A stretch of 64,000 bases of DNA. It comes from Prevotella melaninogenica. GTDB taxonomy: Bacteria; Bacteroidota; Bacteroidia; Bacteroidales; Bacteroidaceae. Shown here piece after piece: positions 1 through 9,239 of this stretch. Where the stretch lies: contig NZ_CP054011.1 in the NCBI RefSeq assembly GCF_013267595.1, positions 1,378,147 through 1,442,146 on the forward strand. The letters run 5' to 3'. Both the position numbers and the translations under genes were made by a program. Every line of letters begins with the position of its first letter. Within the stretch, counting starts at the first letter, position 1. The notes beneath the pieces are model-generated. The model made no database searches and was not told the origin of the DNA. It saw only the letters and a list, made by a program, of their open reading frames with translations.

Positions 1-1
1 A

Positions 2-2146
2 AACAGCGAACTATGGCTGTATCTGAAAGAGAGCGGTGATAAGTATATCTTCGATGCTATGAAGAAAGGAGTTGACCAAACTATTCCTGAGGAAATAGCA
101 ACAGGACTTGACACCACAAAGCCGAACCTTCTGGAACGTCGTTGCCATTGGAACGAGCGCACACCTGAAGCATTTGCTCTGCCTACAGAGATTTGGCGTG
201 AGACCATTGAGCGACTACAACGTTACAACAACATTAAAGAGAAAATTGTAAAGGGAGAAATCACTAACGTCAATGACTTTATCACTTACAACCTCAACAT
301 ACGGCAGTTTGTAACTGATTATCTTGCAAACACACAAGATCATCTGTTTGTAAAGCATTTCTATCATGCATTGCAGCATGTTACAATACTCGACCCTACC
401 TGCGGATCGGGGGCTTTCCTCTTTGCTGCGCTCAACATCCTTGAGCCGCTCTATGAGGTATGTATCAATCGTATGCAGGAATTCAATGCAAAGAACCCTC
501 TACTCTTCAAACGAGAGCTACAGGAGATTGAACATAAATATCGTTCTAACATACAATACTTCATCTATAAGAGCATCATTCTCCGCAATCTCTATGGTGT
601 CGACATTATGGTCGAAGCGACAGAGATAGCCAAGCTACGTTTGTTCCTAAAGATGGTAGCAGTAGTTGAAGTAGACAAACATGACCCAAATTTAGGACTC
701 GACCCACTACCAGATATTGACTTCAATATTCGCTGTGGCAATACGCTTGTGGGCTATGCAACGCAAGAGGAATTAGAACGCGACTTGATAGAAGGAGATA
801 TGTTTGCCCGTAAAGAGTTTAAGGCAAAAGTAAACGATGAGATGGATAAGGTGTCACGTACCTACGAAATCTTTAAGAATGTTCAGCTCCATCAAGCTGA
901 AGATATGGCAGCCTTTAAGAAAGCAAAGAGTGAACTATATCAACGCCTTAACACGCTTAACGACTTATTAAACCACAAGATGTATGGTGCAGTAGAATCA
1001 ACCAAGGGTTATGACGCTTGGTACCAAACTCACCAACCTTTCCACTGGCTTGCTGAATTCTACGAAATTATCAATGAACACGGAGGATTCGACGTGATTA
1101 TTGGTAATCCTCCGTATGTGGAGTACAATAAAAAAGTTAAAGGAGTAGCTGTATCTGACCTTTACAAATTAGTTGGATACAAAACTCTTTCATGCGGAAA
1201 CTTATATGCTTATGTACTTGAGCGGTCTAAAAATATAATGAGGCAAGAAGGCTACATCAGTATGATTGTTCCATTGAGTGGGCACAGCACAGAGCGAATG
1301 GCTCCACTTGTAACGAATTTCTATGAGAAATTCCGTTTGCATCTGCACTTAAACTTAAGTGCAGATGCAAACCCTCAAAAACTTTTTGAGGGTGTGAAGT
1401 TCCGTTTGGTTATATTTACTGCAACCAATAATGGAGTTGGGAAATATTCAACCAAATATACACGTTGGTTGGCTGATGAACGCAAGAACCTTTTTAACGC
1501 TTTAGTACGTTATAACAGCATTGAAGATTATACTTATCAAAATATTATTCCAAAAATAGCAAGTCCGCTATTTATCAGCATTGCAAGAAAGATAAAGGAA
1601 GAAAAGGCGCAATATTTTGTTGGTATTGGGAATGAGCAGTGCTTGTATCATAATGCCCCCGTAAACTGGATTCGTTCACATACTTTTGTTCCTTACTTTT
1701 GCAGTGATAGGGATGGCGAAGGTATAACAACGCAACTTAAATCTGTATCATTTGATAATACAAAACAAGTAAAAGTAGGAAGTTGTATTTTGAATAGTTC
1801 ACTATTCTTTATATGGTGGATTACTAATTCTGATTGCTATCATCTCAACAAACCTGAAATTGTTAATTTTAGATACCAATATGACAAAGGTATTGAAAAA
1901 GAAATATGCTCTGTTGCTGATAGGTTAGCAATAGACATGAAAAAGAAATGCATACGACGCATATATAATTACAAAACAACGGGACGAGTTGAATATGATG
2001 AGTTCTATATGAAGCTCTCTAAACCTATCATAGACGAAATAGATAAGTTCCTTGCCCGTCATTATGATTTTACAGAGGAAGAGTTAGATTTCATCATCAA
2101 CTACGACATTAAATATCGTATGGGTGATGAATTAAATGAAGAATAA
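2..2146 (+). CDS. Eco57I-type DNA adenine methylase / restriction-modification protein, 5' end outside window
   Basis: The reading frame is already open at base 2 (first visible residues NSELWLYLKE), so the gene starts upstream and the first in-window Met at 59 is not its start. Counting from that Met, the AdoMet-binding motif I (LDPTCGSGAFL) lies near residues 111-121 and the N6-adenine catalytic motif NPPY near 350-353, the order expected for gamma-class N6-adenine methylases. The C-terminal part resembles a target-recognition region. Proteins of this kind are often fused to or encoded with nucleases or helicases; none is visible here because the left part is cut off. It is followed 15 bp later by the DUF4145 gene, so probably the same operon. 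Whether it is a modification-only enzyme or a type IIG fusion cannot be decided. Confidence 0.85.
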   Translation, partial: NSELWLYLKESGDKYIFDAMKKGVDQTIPEEIATGLDTTKPNLLERRCHWNERTPEAFALPTEIWRETIERLQRYNNIKEKIVKGEITNVNDFITYNLNIRQFVTDYLANTQDHLFVKHFYHALQHVTILDPTCGSGAFLFAALNILEPLYEVCINRMQEFNAKNPLLFKRELQEIEHKYRSNIQYFIYKSIILRNLYGVDIMVEATEIAKLRLFLKMVAVVEVDKHDPNLGLDPLPDIDFNIRCGNTLVGYATQEELERDLIEGDMFARKEFKAKVNDEMDKVSRTYEIFKNVQLHQAEDMAAFKKAKSELYQRLNTLNDLLNHKMYGAVESTKGYDAWYQTHQPFHWLAEFYEIINEHGGFDVIIGNPPYVEYNKKVKGVAVSDLYKLVGYKTLSCGNLYAYVLERSKNIMRQEGYISMIVPLSGHSTERMAPLVTNFYEKFRLHLHLNLSADANPQKLFEGVKFRLVIFTATNNGVGKYSTKYTRWLADERKNLFNALVRYNSIEDYTYQNIIPKIASPLFISIARKIKEEKAQYFVGIGNEQCLYHNAPVNWIRSHTFVPYFCSDRDGEGITTQLKSVSFDNTKQVKVGSCILNSSLFFIWWITNSDCYHLNKPEIVNFRYQYDKGIEKEICSVADRLAIDMKKKCIRRIYNYKTTGRVEYDEFYMKLSKPIIDEIDKFLARHYDFTEEELDFIINYDIKYRMGDELNEE

Positions 2147-2161
2147 CTAATACAAAGGAAT

Positions 2162-2815
2162 ATGAATCAGAAATATGTAACTCCGGCACGTGATAAGGAC
2201 GCATTTACGTGTCCGCATTGTCATACGCTATCTTTAATGAAATTTAGATGGCATAGACATGATGAAGATGTTCATTTTGTTACTCAAAGAGTGGGATATG
2301 GTGAATATTTGAACCAACTTTTCATTGCAAGATGTGTGAACTGTGGAAAGAAGATAATCTGGATAAATGATGATTACATTTATCCAGACATCGTTGCAGA
2401 GGATCCTAACGTTGATATGCCAGAAAGCGTGAAACAGCTATATAACGAAGCAGGAACGATTTACAATAAGTCTCCAAGGGCAGCCTGCGCACTATTGCGA
2501 TTGGCAATAGACAGATTGTGTAATGAATTGGGAGAAACAGATCGGGATATAAATAAAAATATAGGTATCCTTGTTAAGAAAGGGCTACCACAAGCAGTTC
2601 AGCAAGCGTTAGACGTTGTACGCGTTGTAGGTAACAAGGCTGTCCACCCGGGTGTTATTTCATTTGATGTTGATGATAAAGGAACAGCAACCATGCTTAT
2701 GCACCTTCTGAATATCATTACCGAGCGCATGATTACCGAACCAAAAGAGATAGAGTCCTTATACGAAGGACTCCCCGAAACGGTGAAAGAATCCATAACT
2801 AAAAGAGATAAGTAA
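2162..2815 (+). CDS. Zinc-ribbon DUF4145 protein of a restriction-modification-like island
   Basis: 217 residues. The N-terminal part has two CxxC pairs (CPHC near residue 19 and CVNC near 59), which fits a small zinc ribbon. The second half has the DUF4145 look: a helical stretch with RAACALLRLAIDRLC and a later RVVGNKAVHPG segment. I regard DUF4145 as HEPN-like; the Arg...His spacing here resembles HEPN nuclease motifs but is not exactly the usual Rx4-6H. It sits between a methylase and an AlbA_2 protein with short gaps (15 and 3 bp), so all three are probably co-transcribed. DUF4145 proteins recur beside restriction-modification genes, but their role is not settled. Confidence 0.75.
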   Translation: MNQKYVTPARDKDAFTCPHCHTLSLMKFRWHRHDEDVHFVTQRVGYGEYLNQLFIARCVNCGKKIIWINDDYIYPDIVAEDPNVDMPESVKQLYNEAGTIYNKSPRAACALLRLAIDRLCNELGETDRDINKNIGILVKKGLPQAVQQALDVVRVVGNKAVHPGVISFDVDDKGTATMLMHLLNIITERMITEPKEIESLYEGLPETVKESITKRDK

Positions 2816-2818
2816 ATT

Positions 2819-4573
2819 ATGAGTAAACTCACAATAGAACACTTGAAAACTCTGAGAGAGTCTGAAGATAAGGTTGAATTTAAGCGGGCTGCACAAGGCA
2901 ATTTCGCTTATGATGGTGGCTCTAAACCCAATCCTAAGGACAGAAGAAAGTGTATCTTAGGTTATGTTACTGCTCTTTGTAATGAAGGTGGTGGATATTT
3001 AGTGCTTGGAATGGAAGATGCCTATCCACATCAGGTGGTGGGTACAAAACAGAATAAAGGGGCTATTGGAGAATTGGAAAGCTATATTTATAGAGATACA
3101 TCAATCCGCCCGAGTATTTATGAACTCTATGAAGATGAAACTACGAAGGAAGGACGTGTATTAGTGATAGATGTTCCAGGACGACCTATCGGAAAGCTTT
3201 TTAGATTTGAAGATGTCCCATTGATGCGAGTCGGAGAAGAATTGAAGCCTATGTCTGATGAGGAAATCTTTAAGATTCTACAGGAACAAGAACCAGACTT
3301 TTCTTCCGAGATATGTAGCACGGTTTCCATTAATGATTTGGATACAGAAGCGATTCGGATTCTGAAACAGAAGTATGCAACAAAACAGAAAAATCCTAAT
3401 TTCTTAACACTACCTGACGAGCAGGTCTTAAGTGACTTGCAACTTATGAAAGAAGGTAAAGTTACTTATGCAGCATTGATTCTTGTTGGCAAACGAGAGA
3501 AACTCATTGAATTATTACCCCAGGCCTCCGTAATATTGGAATATCGTAAATCCGAGAACTTGGTTCCATATGACAATAGGTATACTTACAGTGAACCATT
3601 CTATAAAATGATAGACATGCTATGGCATGATATTAATTTGAGGAATGACAAGATTGATGTGAATGATAATTCCTATATATTCAATATTCCCTTCTTTAAT
3701 GAAGATGTGATTCGTGAAGCCATTAATAATGCTATTGCTCATAGAGACTACAGGCGTACAAGCGAAACTGTAATTAAGCAATACCCACAAAAATTAATTG
3801 TAATGAATGCTGGAGGTTTCCCTTTAGGTGTAAGTATTGATAATTTATTAAGAGTTCAAAGTACTCCAAGAAACAGACTATTGGCAGACGTGTTAGAAAA
3901 AACAGGTATTGTGGAACGATCGGGGCAAGGTATAGATAAAATATTTAAGAACACATTGTCAGAAGGAAAAGATAGCCCAGATTATTCTCATAGTGACTCT
4001 TTTCGAGTGGAGTTACATCTTTCAGCGGTCATCAAGGATAAGGCTTTTGCTATGTTTTTAGAATCGGAACAAAGAGATTTAGCAGAAGAAGATAGACTAT
4101 CCGTTTTTGACGTGATATCCTTAAATGAAGTAAGACAAGGAAAATCGCAGAGTGTTGAAAAAGATAGTATAGAGAAATTATTAAGTTGCGGACTAATAGA
4201 GAAACGTGGCAGGACAAGAGGTACATACTATATTTTATCTAAAAGCTATTACGAATTTAGCGGTCAAGAAGGAGAATACAGCCAAAAAGACGACTGGGGA
4301 ATAAATCAAGTAATGTCGGTAATCATGCCTCACCTTACAAAGTTTGGTAAAGCCAAAATGAAGGACTTTGCAAAGTTATTAGATGGTCATCTGACACGTC
4401 GTCAAGTAAGGACTGTTATTGATAAATTAGTTGCTTATCAACTCTTAATCAAAGAAGGAGAGGGGGCTTCTACCACATATAAGATAGCAGAAAAATATAT
4501 TAAAAACTCAGCTTTGGTTGCTCGTGCCTTTGATTTAGGAATAAAAGAAATGAAAAAACGCGGGGAGATATGA
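2819..4573 (+). CDS. AlbA_2 (Schlafen-like) / GHKL-like ATP-binding protein with C-terminal winged helix
   Basis: 584 residues. The N-terminus (about residues 10-150) matches the AlbA_2/AAA_4 fold, with EFKRA, then CNEGGGYLVLGMED. The middle carries an HATPase_c_4-like region with REAINNAIAHRDYRR and later RNRLLADVLEKTGIVERSGQGIDKI. The last 120 residues look like winged-helix DNA-binding segments. This architecture is usually annotated as a putative transcriptional regulator or ATP-binding protein; AlbA_2 proteins also occur in phage-defence loci. It starts 3 bp after the DUF4145 stop, so it is likely translated from the same mRNA. Function is inferred from domain content only. Confidence 0.8.
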   Translation: MSKLTIEHLKTLRESEDKVEFKRAAQGNFAYDGGSKPNPKDRRKCILGYVTALCNEGGGYLVLGMEDAYPHQVVGTKQNKGAIGELESYIYRDTSIRPSIYELYEDETTKEGRVLVIDVPGRPIGKLFRFEDVPLMRVGEELKPMSDEEIFKILQEQEPDFSSEICSTVSINDLDTEAIRILKQKYATKQKNPNFLTLPDEQVLSDLQLMKEGKVTYAALILVGKREKLIELLPQASVILEYRKSENLVPYDNRYTYSEPFYKMIDMLWHDINLRNDKIDVNDNSYIFNIPFFNEDVIREAINNAIAHRDYRRTSETVIKQYPQKLIVMNAGGFPLGVSIDNLLRVQSTPRNRLLADVLEKTGIVERSGQGIDKIFKNTLSEGKDSPDYSHSDSFRVELHLSAVIKDKAFAMFLESEQRDLAEEDRLSVFDVISLNEVRQGKSQSVEKDSIEKLLSCGLIEKRGRTRGTYYILSKSYYEFSGQEGEYSQKDDWGINQVMSVIMPHLTKFGKAKMKDFAKLLDGHLTRRQVRTVIDKLVAYQLLIKEGEGASTTYKIAEKYIKNSALVARAFDLGIKEMKKRGEI

Positions 4574-4759
4574 TAAGTAAAATGTCCAAAAGTGGTCCAA
4601 TCTTCTACTTTATTTTGTCATTTACGAAGTGTTTTTTTTTATAACTTGTTGGCAATAAATTGGTTATAAATGTCCAAGAATGGTAATAGAAAATCCAACA
4701 CTCCTATTTAATGAAGGTAAAGTGTTTACTGAGAGGAACAATAATTTAATAAAAGAATA

Positions 4760-5805
4760 ATGGAAGCAGACAACAACGACAATATGCTCATCTACCAGTC
4801 GGCAGATGGAAATATAAAGATAGATGTTCGGTTTGAAAAGGAAACCGTGTGGCTGTCGTTAGACCAGATGGCAACACTCTTCGGGCGTGATAAATCTACT
4901 ATCTCACGACATGTGAAGAATGTGTTCGAAGAGGGAGAGTTATCTCCAGAAGCAACTGTTGCAAATTTTGCAACAGTTCAAGCGGAAGGAAATAGGGAGG
5001 TTACCAGAAATATAGATTATTATAACCTTGATGTTATCATTTCGGTGGGCTACAGAGTGAAGTCACAGCAAGGCACGCAGTTCCGCATTTGGGCTACTCA
5101 GCGACTAAAGGAATATATCATCAAAGGCTTTGCACTAAACGATGAGCGATTCAAAACCGGTTCATCTTACAATTATTTCAAAGAACTCTTAGACCGCATT
5201 AGTGACATACGCCTTTCTGAGAAGGTTTTTTATCAGCAGATAAAGGATATATACAAAACAAGTTTCGACTATAACCCATCTGCTGAAATGACATTGGCTT
5301 TCTTCAAGGAAATACAAAACAAACTACTCTGGGCTGTCAGTGGAAAGACTGCTGCCGAGCTTATCTATTATCGTGCCAATGCTTCACTGCCTATGATGGG
5401 ACTTACTTCTACGGAAAAGAAGGAAAAGTTACCAAGGATGATGTCTTGATTGGTAAGAACTACCTGAATGAGAAAGAGATTAGTCAACTAAAACTTATCG
5501 TAGAACAGTTCCTTGCCTATGCTGAGGCACAGGCATTAGCGGAAAAACCAATGTTCATGCGCGACTGGATACAGAAACTGCGACTTGTACTCACCATGAA
5601 TGAGAAGAATATTCTTGAACACGCAGGTAAGATTTCTCACAAGGTGGCTGTAGATAAAGCTACAAAAGAATATGTTGCTTACAAAGAACAACAACGGCAA
5701 ATAGAACACTTTGATAGTATTAAACAACTCGATCAAGACCTAAAGCGTATTGCACCACGAAAGAGCAATAAAACGAAAAAAGACGACAGAGAGAATAATC
5801 GATGA
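4760..5805 (+). pseudogene. RhuM family protein, split by a single-base frameshift
   Basis: Bases 4760-5449 encode the N-terminal 229 residues, with the RhuM pattern WLSLDQMATLFGRDKSTISRH followed by NIDYYNLDVIISVGYRVKS. Near 5408-5413 the frame breaks. Reading the next frame from about 5412 gives GKEGKVTKDDVLIGKNYLNE, which continues directly into the C-terminal half ending at 5805. Restoring one T in ACTTCTACGG would give one uninterrupted protein of roughly 350 residues. RhuM proteins are of unknown function and often lie inside restriction-modification or mobile loci. Either the gene is inactive, or this is a sequencing error, or two fragments are made; the first two are more likely. The final codons overlap the next gene by 4 bases. 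Confidence 0.85.
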
Positions 5806-6266
5806 TAGTCACCACAGAATATATTGGCAATCAGGAACTGCTGAAACTACAAAAGACAGCTTTCCTCGCATCAAGCAATATCGCTACCGAAACGGTGTTG
5901 CAAGTATATGATTGGGCTACGGAAATGCGTAGTCGGGGAGACTGTATCATCAGTGGCTTTAATAGTAAATTAGAACAAGATGTTCTGCATTTCTTATTAA
6001 AAGGAAGTCAACCCATCATTCTCGTAATAGCGAGAAGGATGTATAAAACGATTCCTACACATCTACAAACAGCCTTGAAGCAAAACCGTCTGTTAATTAT
6101 CTCTATCAGTAATTCTACTCGACAATCAAAGGCAACAGCATTGGAAAGGAATAAATATATTTGTCACCTTGCAGAAAAGATTTTATTTGCTGGCGTAACA
6201 GAGCAAAGCAGCCTTTACGCACTTCAAAATACAGAAAATAATAAAGCGAAACTCATTACGCTATAG
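5802..6266 (+). CDS. DprA/SMF-like Rossmann-fold protein, short form
   Basis: 154 residues, overlapping the RhuM stop by 4 bases (ATGA), which suggests coupled translation. The protein has the DprA/SMF layout in reduced form: CIISGFNSKLEQDVLHFLLKG, then QPIILVIARR, then NRLLIIS and ERNKYICHLAEKI. These correspond to the glycine-rich, beta-strand and RN segments of the nucleotide-binding Rossmann fold. Full-length DprA is about 300-370 residues and loads RecA on incoming ssDNA; this short form lacks the flanking SAM and winged-helix domains and is unlikely to be the housekeeping DprA. The family assignment is moderately sure, the role unknown; next to RhuM it looks like an accessory pair. Confidence 0.65.
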   Translation: MIVTTEYIGNQELLKLQKTAFLASSNIATETVLQVYDWATEMRSRGDCIISGFNSKLEQDVLHFLLKGSQPIILVIARRMYKTIPTHLQTALKQNRLLIISISNSTRQSKATALERNKYICHLAEKILFAGVTEQSSLYALQNTENNKAKLITL

Positions 6267-6584
6267 ATTCTGTCTGCCAAAGAGAAAATGTCTATCAGTA
6301 AACATTGATTACATAAAATAGAATTCTTCCGTTAAAAGCTTAGACTTTCTTCGTATAGATTTAACCCAATGAGAGTATAAACATAAGTTCCTGTCACTAC
6401 TGTCACTACCTAAAGAGCCACAAGTTATTCATTATCAAAGCCTTTACAAACAATGTTAAAATGACAGGAAATAAATTTTAAACTTAATAGTATGATTAAA
6501 GATAAAAGTGAGTTCTGAATAAAGTTTTGAGTGAGTTCTGATTTTATCCATTAATCGCAAAGTACACTTTAAGTACCCCTAAAA
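6267..6584. other. Gene-free stretch after the accessory island
   Basis: No ORF with coding character. A short direct repeat of AGTGAGTTCTGA occurs near 6509 and 6529. No promoter or recombinase-type site could be recognised. Confidence 0.5.
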
Positions 6585-6623
6585 AGAAAAATCCCTTGCA
6601 AATCATCGATTCACAAGGGATTT
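6585..6623 (-). terminator. Intrinsic terminator of tRNA-Leu(CAA)
   Basis: On the minus strand AAATCCCTTG pairs with CAAGGGATTT around a 15-base loop and is followed by a T-rich tract, immediately after the tRNA 3' end. Confidence 0.8.
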
Positions 6624-6627
6624 GTTG

Positions 6628-6709
6628 TACCCAGACCCGGGCTCGAACCGGGATGGGTTGCCCCACTGGTGTTTGAGACCAGCGCGTCTACCTATTCCGC
6701 CATCTGGGC
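6628..6709 (-). tRNA. tRNA-Leu (anticodon CAA)
   Basis: Minus-strand transcript starts GCCCAGAUGGCGG. The 7-bp acceptor GCCCAGA pairs with UCUGGGU, the discriminator is A, and the CCA end is not encoded. The anticodon stem CUGGU/ACCAG encloses loop CUCAAAC, giving anticodon CAA. A long variable arm (class II) and the T-arm sequence GGUUCGAGCC are present. The gene points towards the accessory island on its left, so its 3' end faces the island. Confidence 0.95.
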
Positions 6710-6834
6710 ATGGCTGTTGTTTGAACAACGAGTGCAAAGGTAGAGAGAAAATCTGGATTTGGCAAATTTTTGAGGAATTATTTAATGACAATACTTTGAA
6801 TAATGCATATTTGTAGTATTTTACAATAAAAGAT

Positions 6835-6865
6835 TTGGAGGTATGAGTTATAAAAGGTATCTTTG
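6835..6865 (+). promoter_or_regulatory. Bacteroidetes-type promoter of manC
   Basis: TTG at 6835-6837, 20-base spacer, TATCTTTG at 6858-6865. Predicted start of transcription lies about 25 bases before the manC ATG. Confidence 0.65.
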
Positions 6866-6896
6866 GAGAAACAAATTCGGTTAGCTTAAATAGATA

Positions 6897-7988
6897 ATGA
6901 CTACGAAACAGAACAACTATTGCGTAATTCTTGCCGGTGGCAAGGGACGAAGACTATGGCCCTGCAGTAGAGATAAGTATCCAAAGCAATTTATAGACTT
7001 CTTTGGTGTGGGTCGTACTCAGCTTCAACAAACATTTGACCGCTTTGCAAATATTCTTCCAAAAGAGAACATTTATATTAATACCAGCTGCGATTATCTT
7101 GACCTTGTCAGAGAGCAGTTGCCTGAAGTGGCAGCCGATCATATCATGGCTGAACCAATCCACAGAAACACTGCACCAAGTGTTGCATGGGCAGTGCATC
7201 GTATTATGATGTTCGACCCTAAAGCTAACATTATAATATCTCCTTCTGATCATAACATTGTTAATGACGAGGCTTTCTTCCGTAATATCAAAGAGGGATT
7301 ATCGTTCGTTGAGAAGAATGATGCTATACTGACTATGGGAGTTAGCCCTACCCGACCAGAACCTGGATACGGATATATACAGAAGGGCGTCTACACTGGT
7401 AATGGTGATATATATAAGGTACAAGCCTTTACTGAAAAGCCAGACCGAGAATTTGCACAAATGTTCATGGATAGTAAGGAGTGGTGTTGGAATACAGGAC
7501 TCTTCCTCTCTAACGTCAATTACCTTCGTCAAAGCCTCTATGGCTTCCTTCCTTCTGTTTTACGTGAAGGTGAAATGGGCAGTAAGATAACAACGATAGA
7601 AGACGAAGAAGCTTTCATACATGATAATTTCCCACGCTATCCTAACATTTCATTAGATTATGGCATCTTAGAGAAGTCGGAGAATGTTTATGTGATGAGG
7701 TGCGACTTTGGTTGGGCAGACCTTGGAACGTGGCATGGAGTCTATGAGTCACTAAGCAAGCGAGATGGCGACAATGTTGTCATAGACTCTGATGTTATCC
7801 TTGAAGATGCAGCTAATAATATTATAAAGCTCTCCAAAGGCAAATTAGGTGTCATCAACGGACTTGATGGCTATATCATTGCAGAAAAGGACAATGTATT
7901 ACTTATCTGTAAGAAAGAAGATTCTTCTGCATTGGTAAGGAAATATGTGAATGAAGTACAGATAAAGAAGGGAGAAGAGTTTGTATAA
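6897..7988 (+). CDS. manC: Mannose-1-phosphate guanylyltransferase
   Basis: 363 residues. The nucleotidyltransferase signature VILAGGKGRRLWPCSRDKYPKQF is at residues 9-32, followed by EPIHRNTAPSVAWA, IISPSDH and FTEKPD motifs typical of ManC/RfbM. It makes GDP-mannose from mannose-1-phosphate and GTP in the cytoplasm, feeding capsule, O-antigen and fucose synthesis. The length suits the single-domain form; the C-terminal phosphomannose isomerase domain of the bifunctional enzymes is absent. It is a monocistronic gene with its own promoter. A GC-rich palindrome (7991-8023) follows the stop. Confidence 0.95.
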   Translation: MTTKQNNYCVILAGGKGRRLWPCSRDKYPKQFIDFFGVGRTQLQQTFDRFANILPKENIYINTSCDYLDLVREQLPEVAADHIMAEPIHRNTAPSVAWAVHRIMMFDPKANIIISPSDHNIVNDEAFFRNIKEGLSFVEKNDAILTMGVSPTRPEPGYGYIQKGVYTGNGDIYKVQAFTEKPDREFAQMFMDSKEWCWNTGLFLSNVNYLRQSLYGFLPSVLREGEMGSKITTIEDEEAFIHDNFPRYPNISLDYGILEKSENVYVMRCDFGWADLGTWHGVYESLSKRDGDNVVIDSDVILEDAANNIIKLSKGKLGVINGLDGYIIAEKDNVLLICKKEDSSALVRKYVNEVQIKKGEEFV

Positions 7989-7990
7989 AT

Positions 7991-8023
7991 AAAAACCTCC
8001 CCCAACCCCTCCTAAGGAGGGGA
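7991..8023. repeat. GC-rich palindromic repeat (CCCCTCC/GGAGGGG family)
   Basis: CCCCTCCTAAGGAGGGG hairpin preceded by CCTCCCCCAA. It belongs to the same family as 12330-12362 (opposite orientation) and 37251-37286. Confidence 0.7.
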
Positions 8024-8057
8024 GTAGCAAGTTTGGGTAAAGGTGGGTAGTTATTCA

Positions 8058-8735
8058 TCATTCAGCAACAAGTGTTGTTGAATAATACTGATTTTCTTTA
8101 TACACCGCACTGTCTACAACATACATTCCAAAATAACCTTTATGCAGATAGATATCACAAGCGGTCTTATCTTTCCAGTCATAATCGAACCCACTACTAA
8201 TCACGACATTTCGATTCATGTTGGGAAGATAAAAGCTATAACAAAAAACACTATTGCTCCTTGACACTCTTCTAACTTTCCCTGTGAATATAGCCCTCTG
8301 ATTTATCGTTTCCTTTTCTCCGTAAGAAGAGTTGGGATAAAGAATGGTAAAGAACAAAATTCCTAAGATAAAATAAGAAGGGAGCAAATTGAAGACCATT
8401 AACAAGAAGAAGTTAAAAATCCGATTCGAATCATTTCTCAAACTTTTTTTTGATATAAATACTATAACACTTAGAATTACATTCAAAACAAACCAAATTG
8501 TTATATAATTTATCTCCCCACTATCAAAAGGAAGCATAGTGTTGTCGTAAAGTTTATTACCTTTCTTAATAAGGAGAAAAGCTACAACAAGGATAGCAGT
8601 GAACAAGAGACAACCCAATACTATTCCCGTCCACATGCTTACACGTTCTTTCCTACCAAAGAAGGTAAATCTCTCCCAGCGGAGCTTGTCATTAATCAAC
8701 CAATCTGACCAATTATCATCTTTCGTTTCCTTCAT
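8058..8735 (-). CDS. Uncharacterised membrane protein
   Basis: 225 residues, family not recognised. Three hydrophobic segments are visible: about residues 34-58 (TGIVLGCLLFTAILVVAFLL), 74-94 (INYITIWFVLNVILSVIVF) and 108-135. The C-terminal 85 residues are soluble and contain SNSVFCYSFYLPNMNRNVVIS. No signal peptide or catalytic motif is seen. It is transcribed on the minus strand, 84 bp after the HIT gene, but a strong terminator (8750-8788) lies between the two, so it is probably a separate unit. Confidence 0.7.
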   Translation of the reverse strand: MKETKDDNWSDWLINDKLRWERFTFFGRKERVSMWTGIVLGCLLFTAILVVAFLLIKKGNKLYDNTMLPFDSGEINYITIWFVLNVILSVIVFISKKSLRNDSNRIFNFFLLMVFNLLPSYFILGILFFTILYPNSSYGEKETINQRAIFTGKVRRVSRSNSVFCYSFYLPNMNRNVVISSGFDYDWKDKTACDIYLHKGYFGMYVVDSAVYKENQYYSTTLVAE

Positions 8736-8749
8736 AGAGTTTCTTTATA

Positions 8750-8788
8750 AGCAAAAACGGAGATATATTCCTTATGATATATCTCCGC
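8750..8788 (-). terminator. Intrinsic terminator of the greA-HIT unit
   Basis: On the minus strand CGGAGATATATC pairs with its complement (8776-8787 with 8758-8769) and is followed by TTTTTG. Confidence 0.85.
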
Positions 8789-8819
8789 TCTGTTCGTTTT
8801 CTGTGTCAGCAGCTATCAC

Positions 8820-9218
8820 TTAATCCAATTCCTGGAAAGCCTTGAAAATCTTTTCAGCAATCTCCTTCTGCTCCTCAGCATCAACCGGTACGTGATGTTT
8901 GAAATCAACATCAGCCTCACTGTTCATTGGCAAGAGATGAATATGTGCATGGTTAACCTCTAATCCCAAGACGACCTGAGCTACCTTCTTACATGGAAAG
9001 ACTGCCTTTATTGCACGTGCAACCTTCTTTGCAAAAACCTCAAAGGCTGCAAGTTCCTCATCTTCCATATCAAAGATGTAGTCAACTTCCTTACGAGGAA
9101 TGACAAGTGTATGTCCCTTTGTTACTGGATCAATGTCGAGAAAAGCATAGAACTGTTCGTTCTCTGCACACTTGTAGCTGGGTATCTCACCCGCTGCAAT
9201 CTTACTGAATATTGTCAT
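8820..9218 (-). CDS. HIT family nucleotide hydrolase
   Basis: 132 residues. The histidine-triad motif is HAHIHLLPM near residues 106-114; the N-terminal FSKIAAGEIPSYKCAEN and DIDPVTKGHTLVIPRK segments are typical of HINT/protein-kinase-C-interacting-like HIT proteins. These cytoplasmic enzymes hydrolyse nucleoside phosphoramidates or aminoacyl-adenylates; the physiological substrate is not known here. It lies 21 bp downstream of greA in the same direction and ends at a terminator, so greA and the HIT gene form a two-gene operon. Confidence 0.95.
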   Translation of the reverse strand: MTIFSKIAAGEIPSYKCAENEQFYAFLDIDPVTKGHTLVIPRKEVDYIFDMEDEELAAFEVFAKKVARAIKAVFPCKKVAQVVLGLEVNHAHIHLLPMNSEADVDFKHHVPVDAEEQKEIAEKIFKAFQELD

Positions 9219-9239
9219 ACAAACCTCCTTGTTTTATAG

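Noticed and set aside
5446..5805. Second RhuM half as an independent gene
   Set aside because: Its sequence continues the first half in another frame upstream of its ATG, so it is part of a frameshifted gene.
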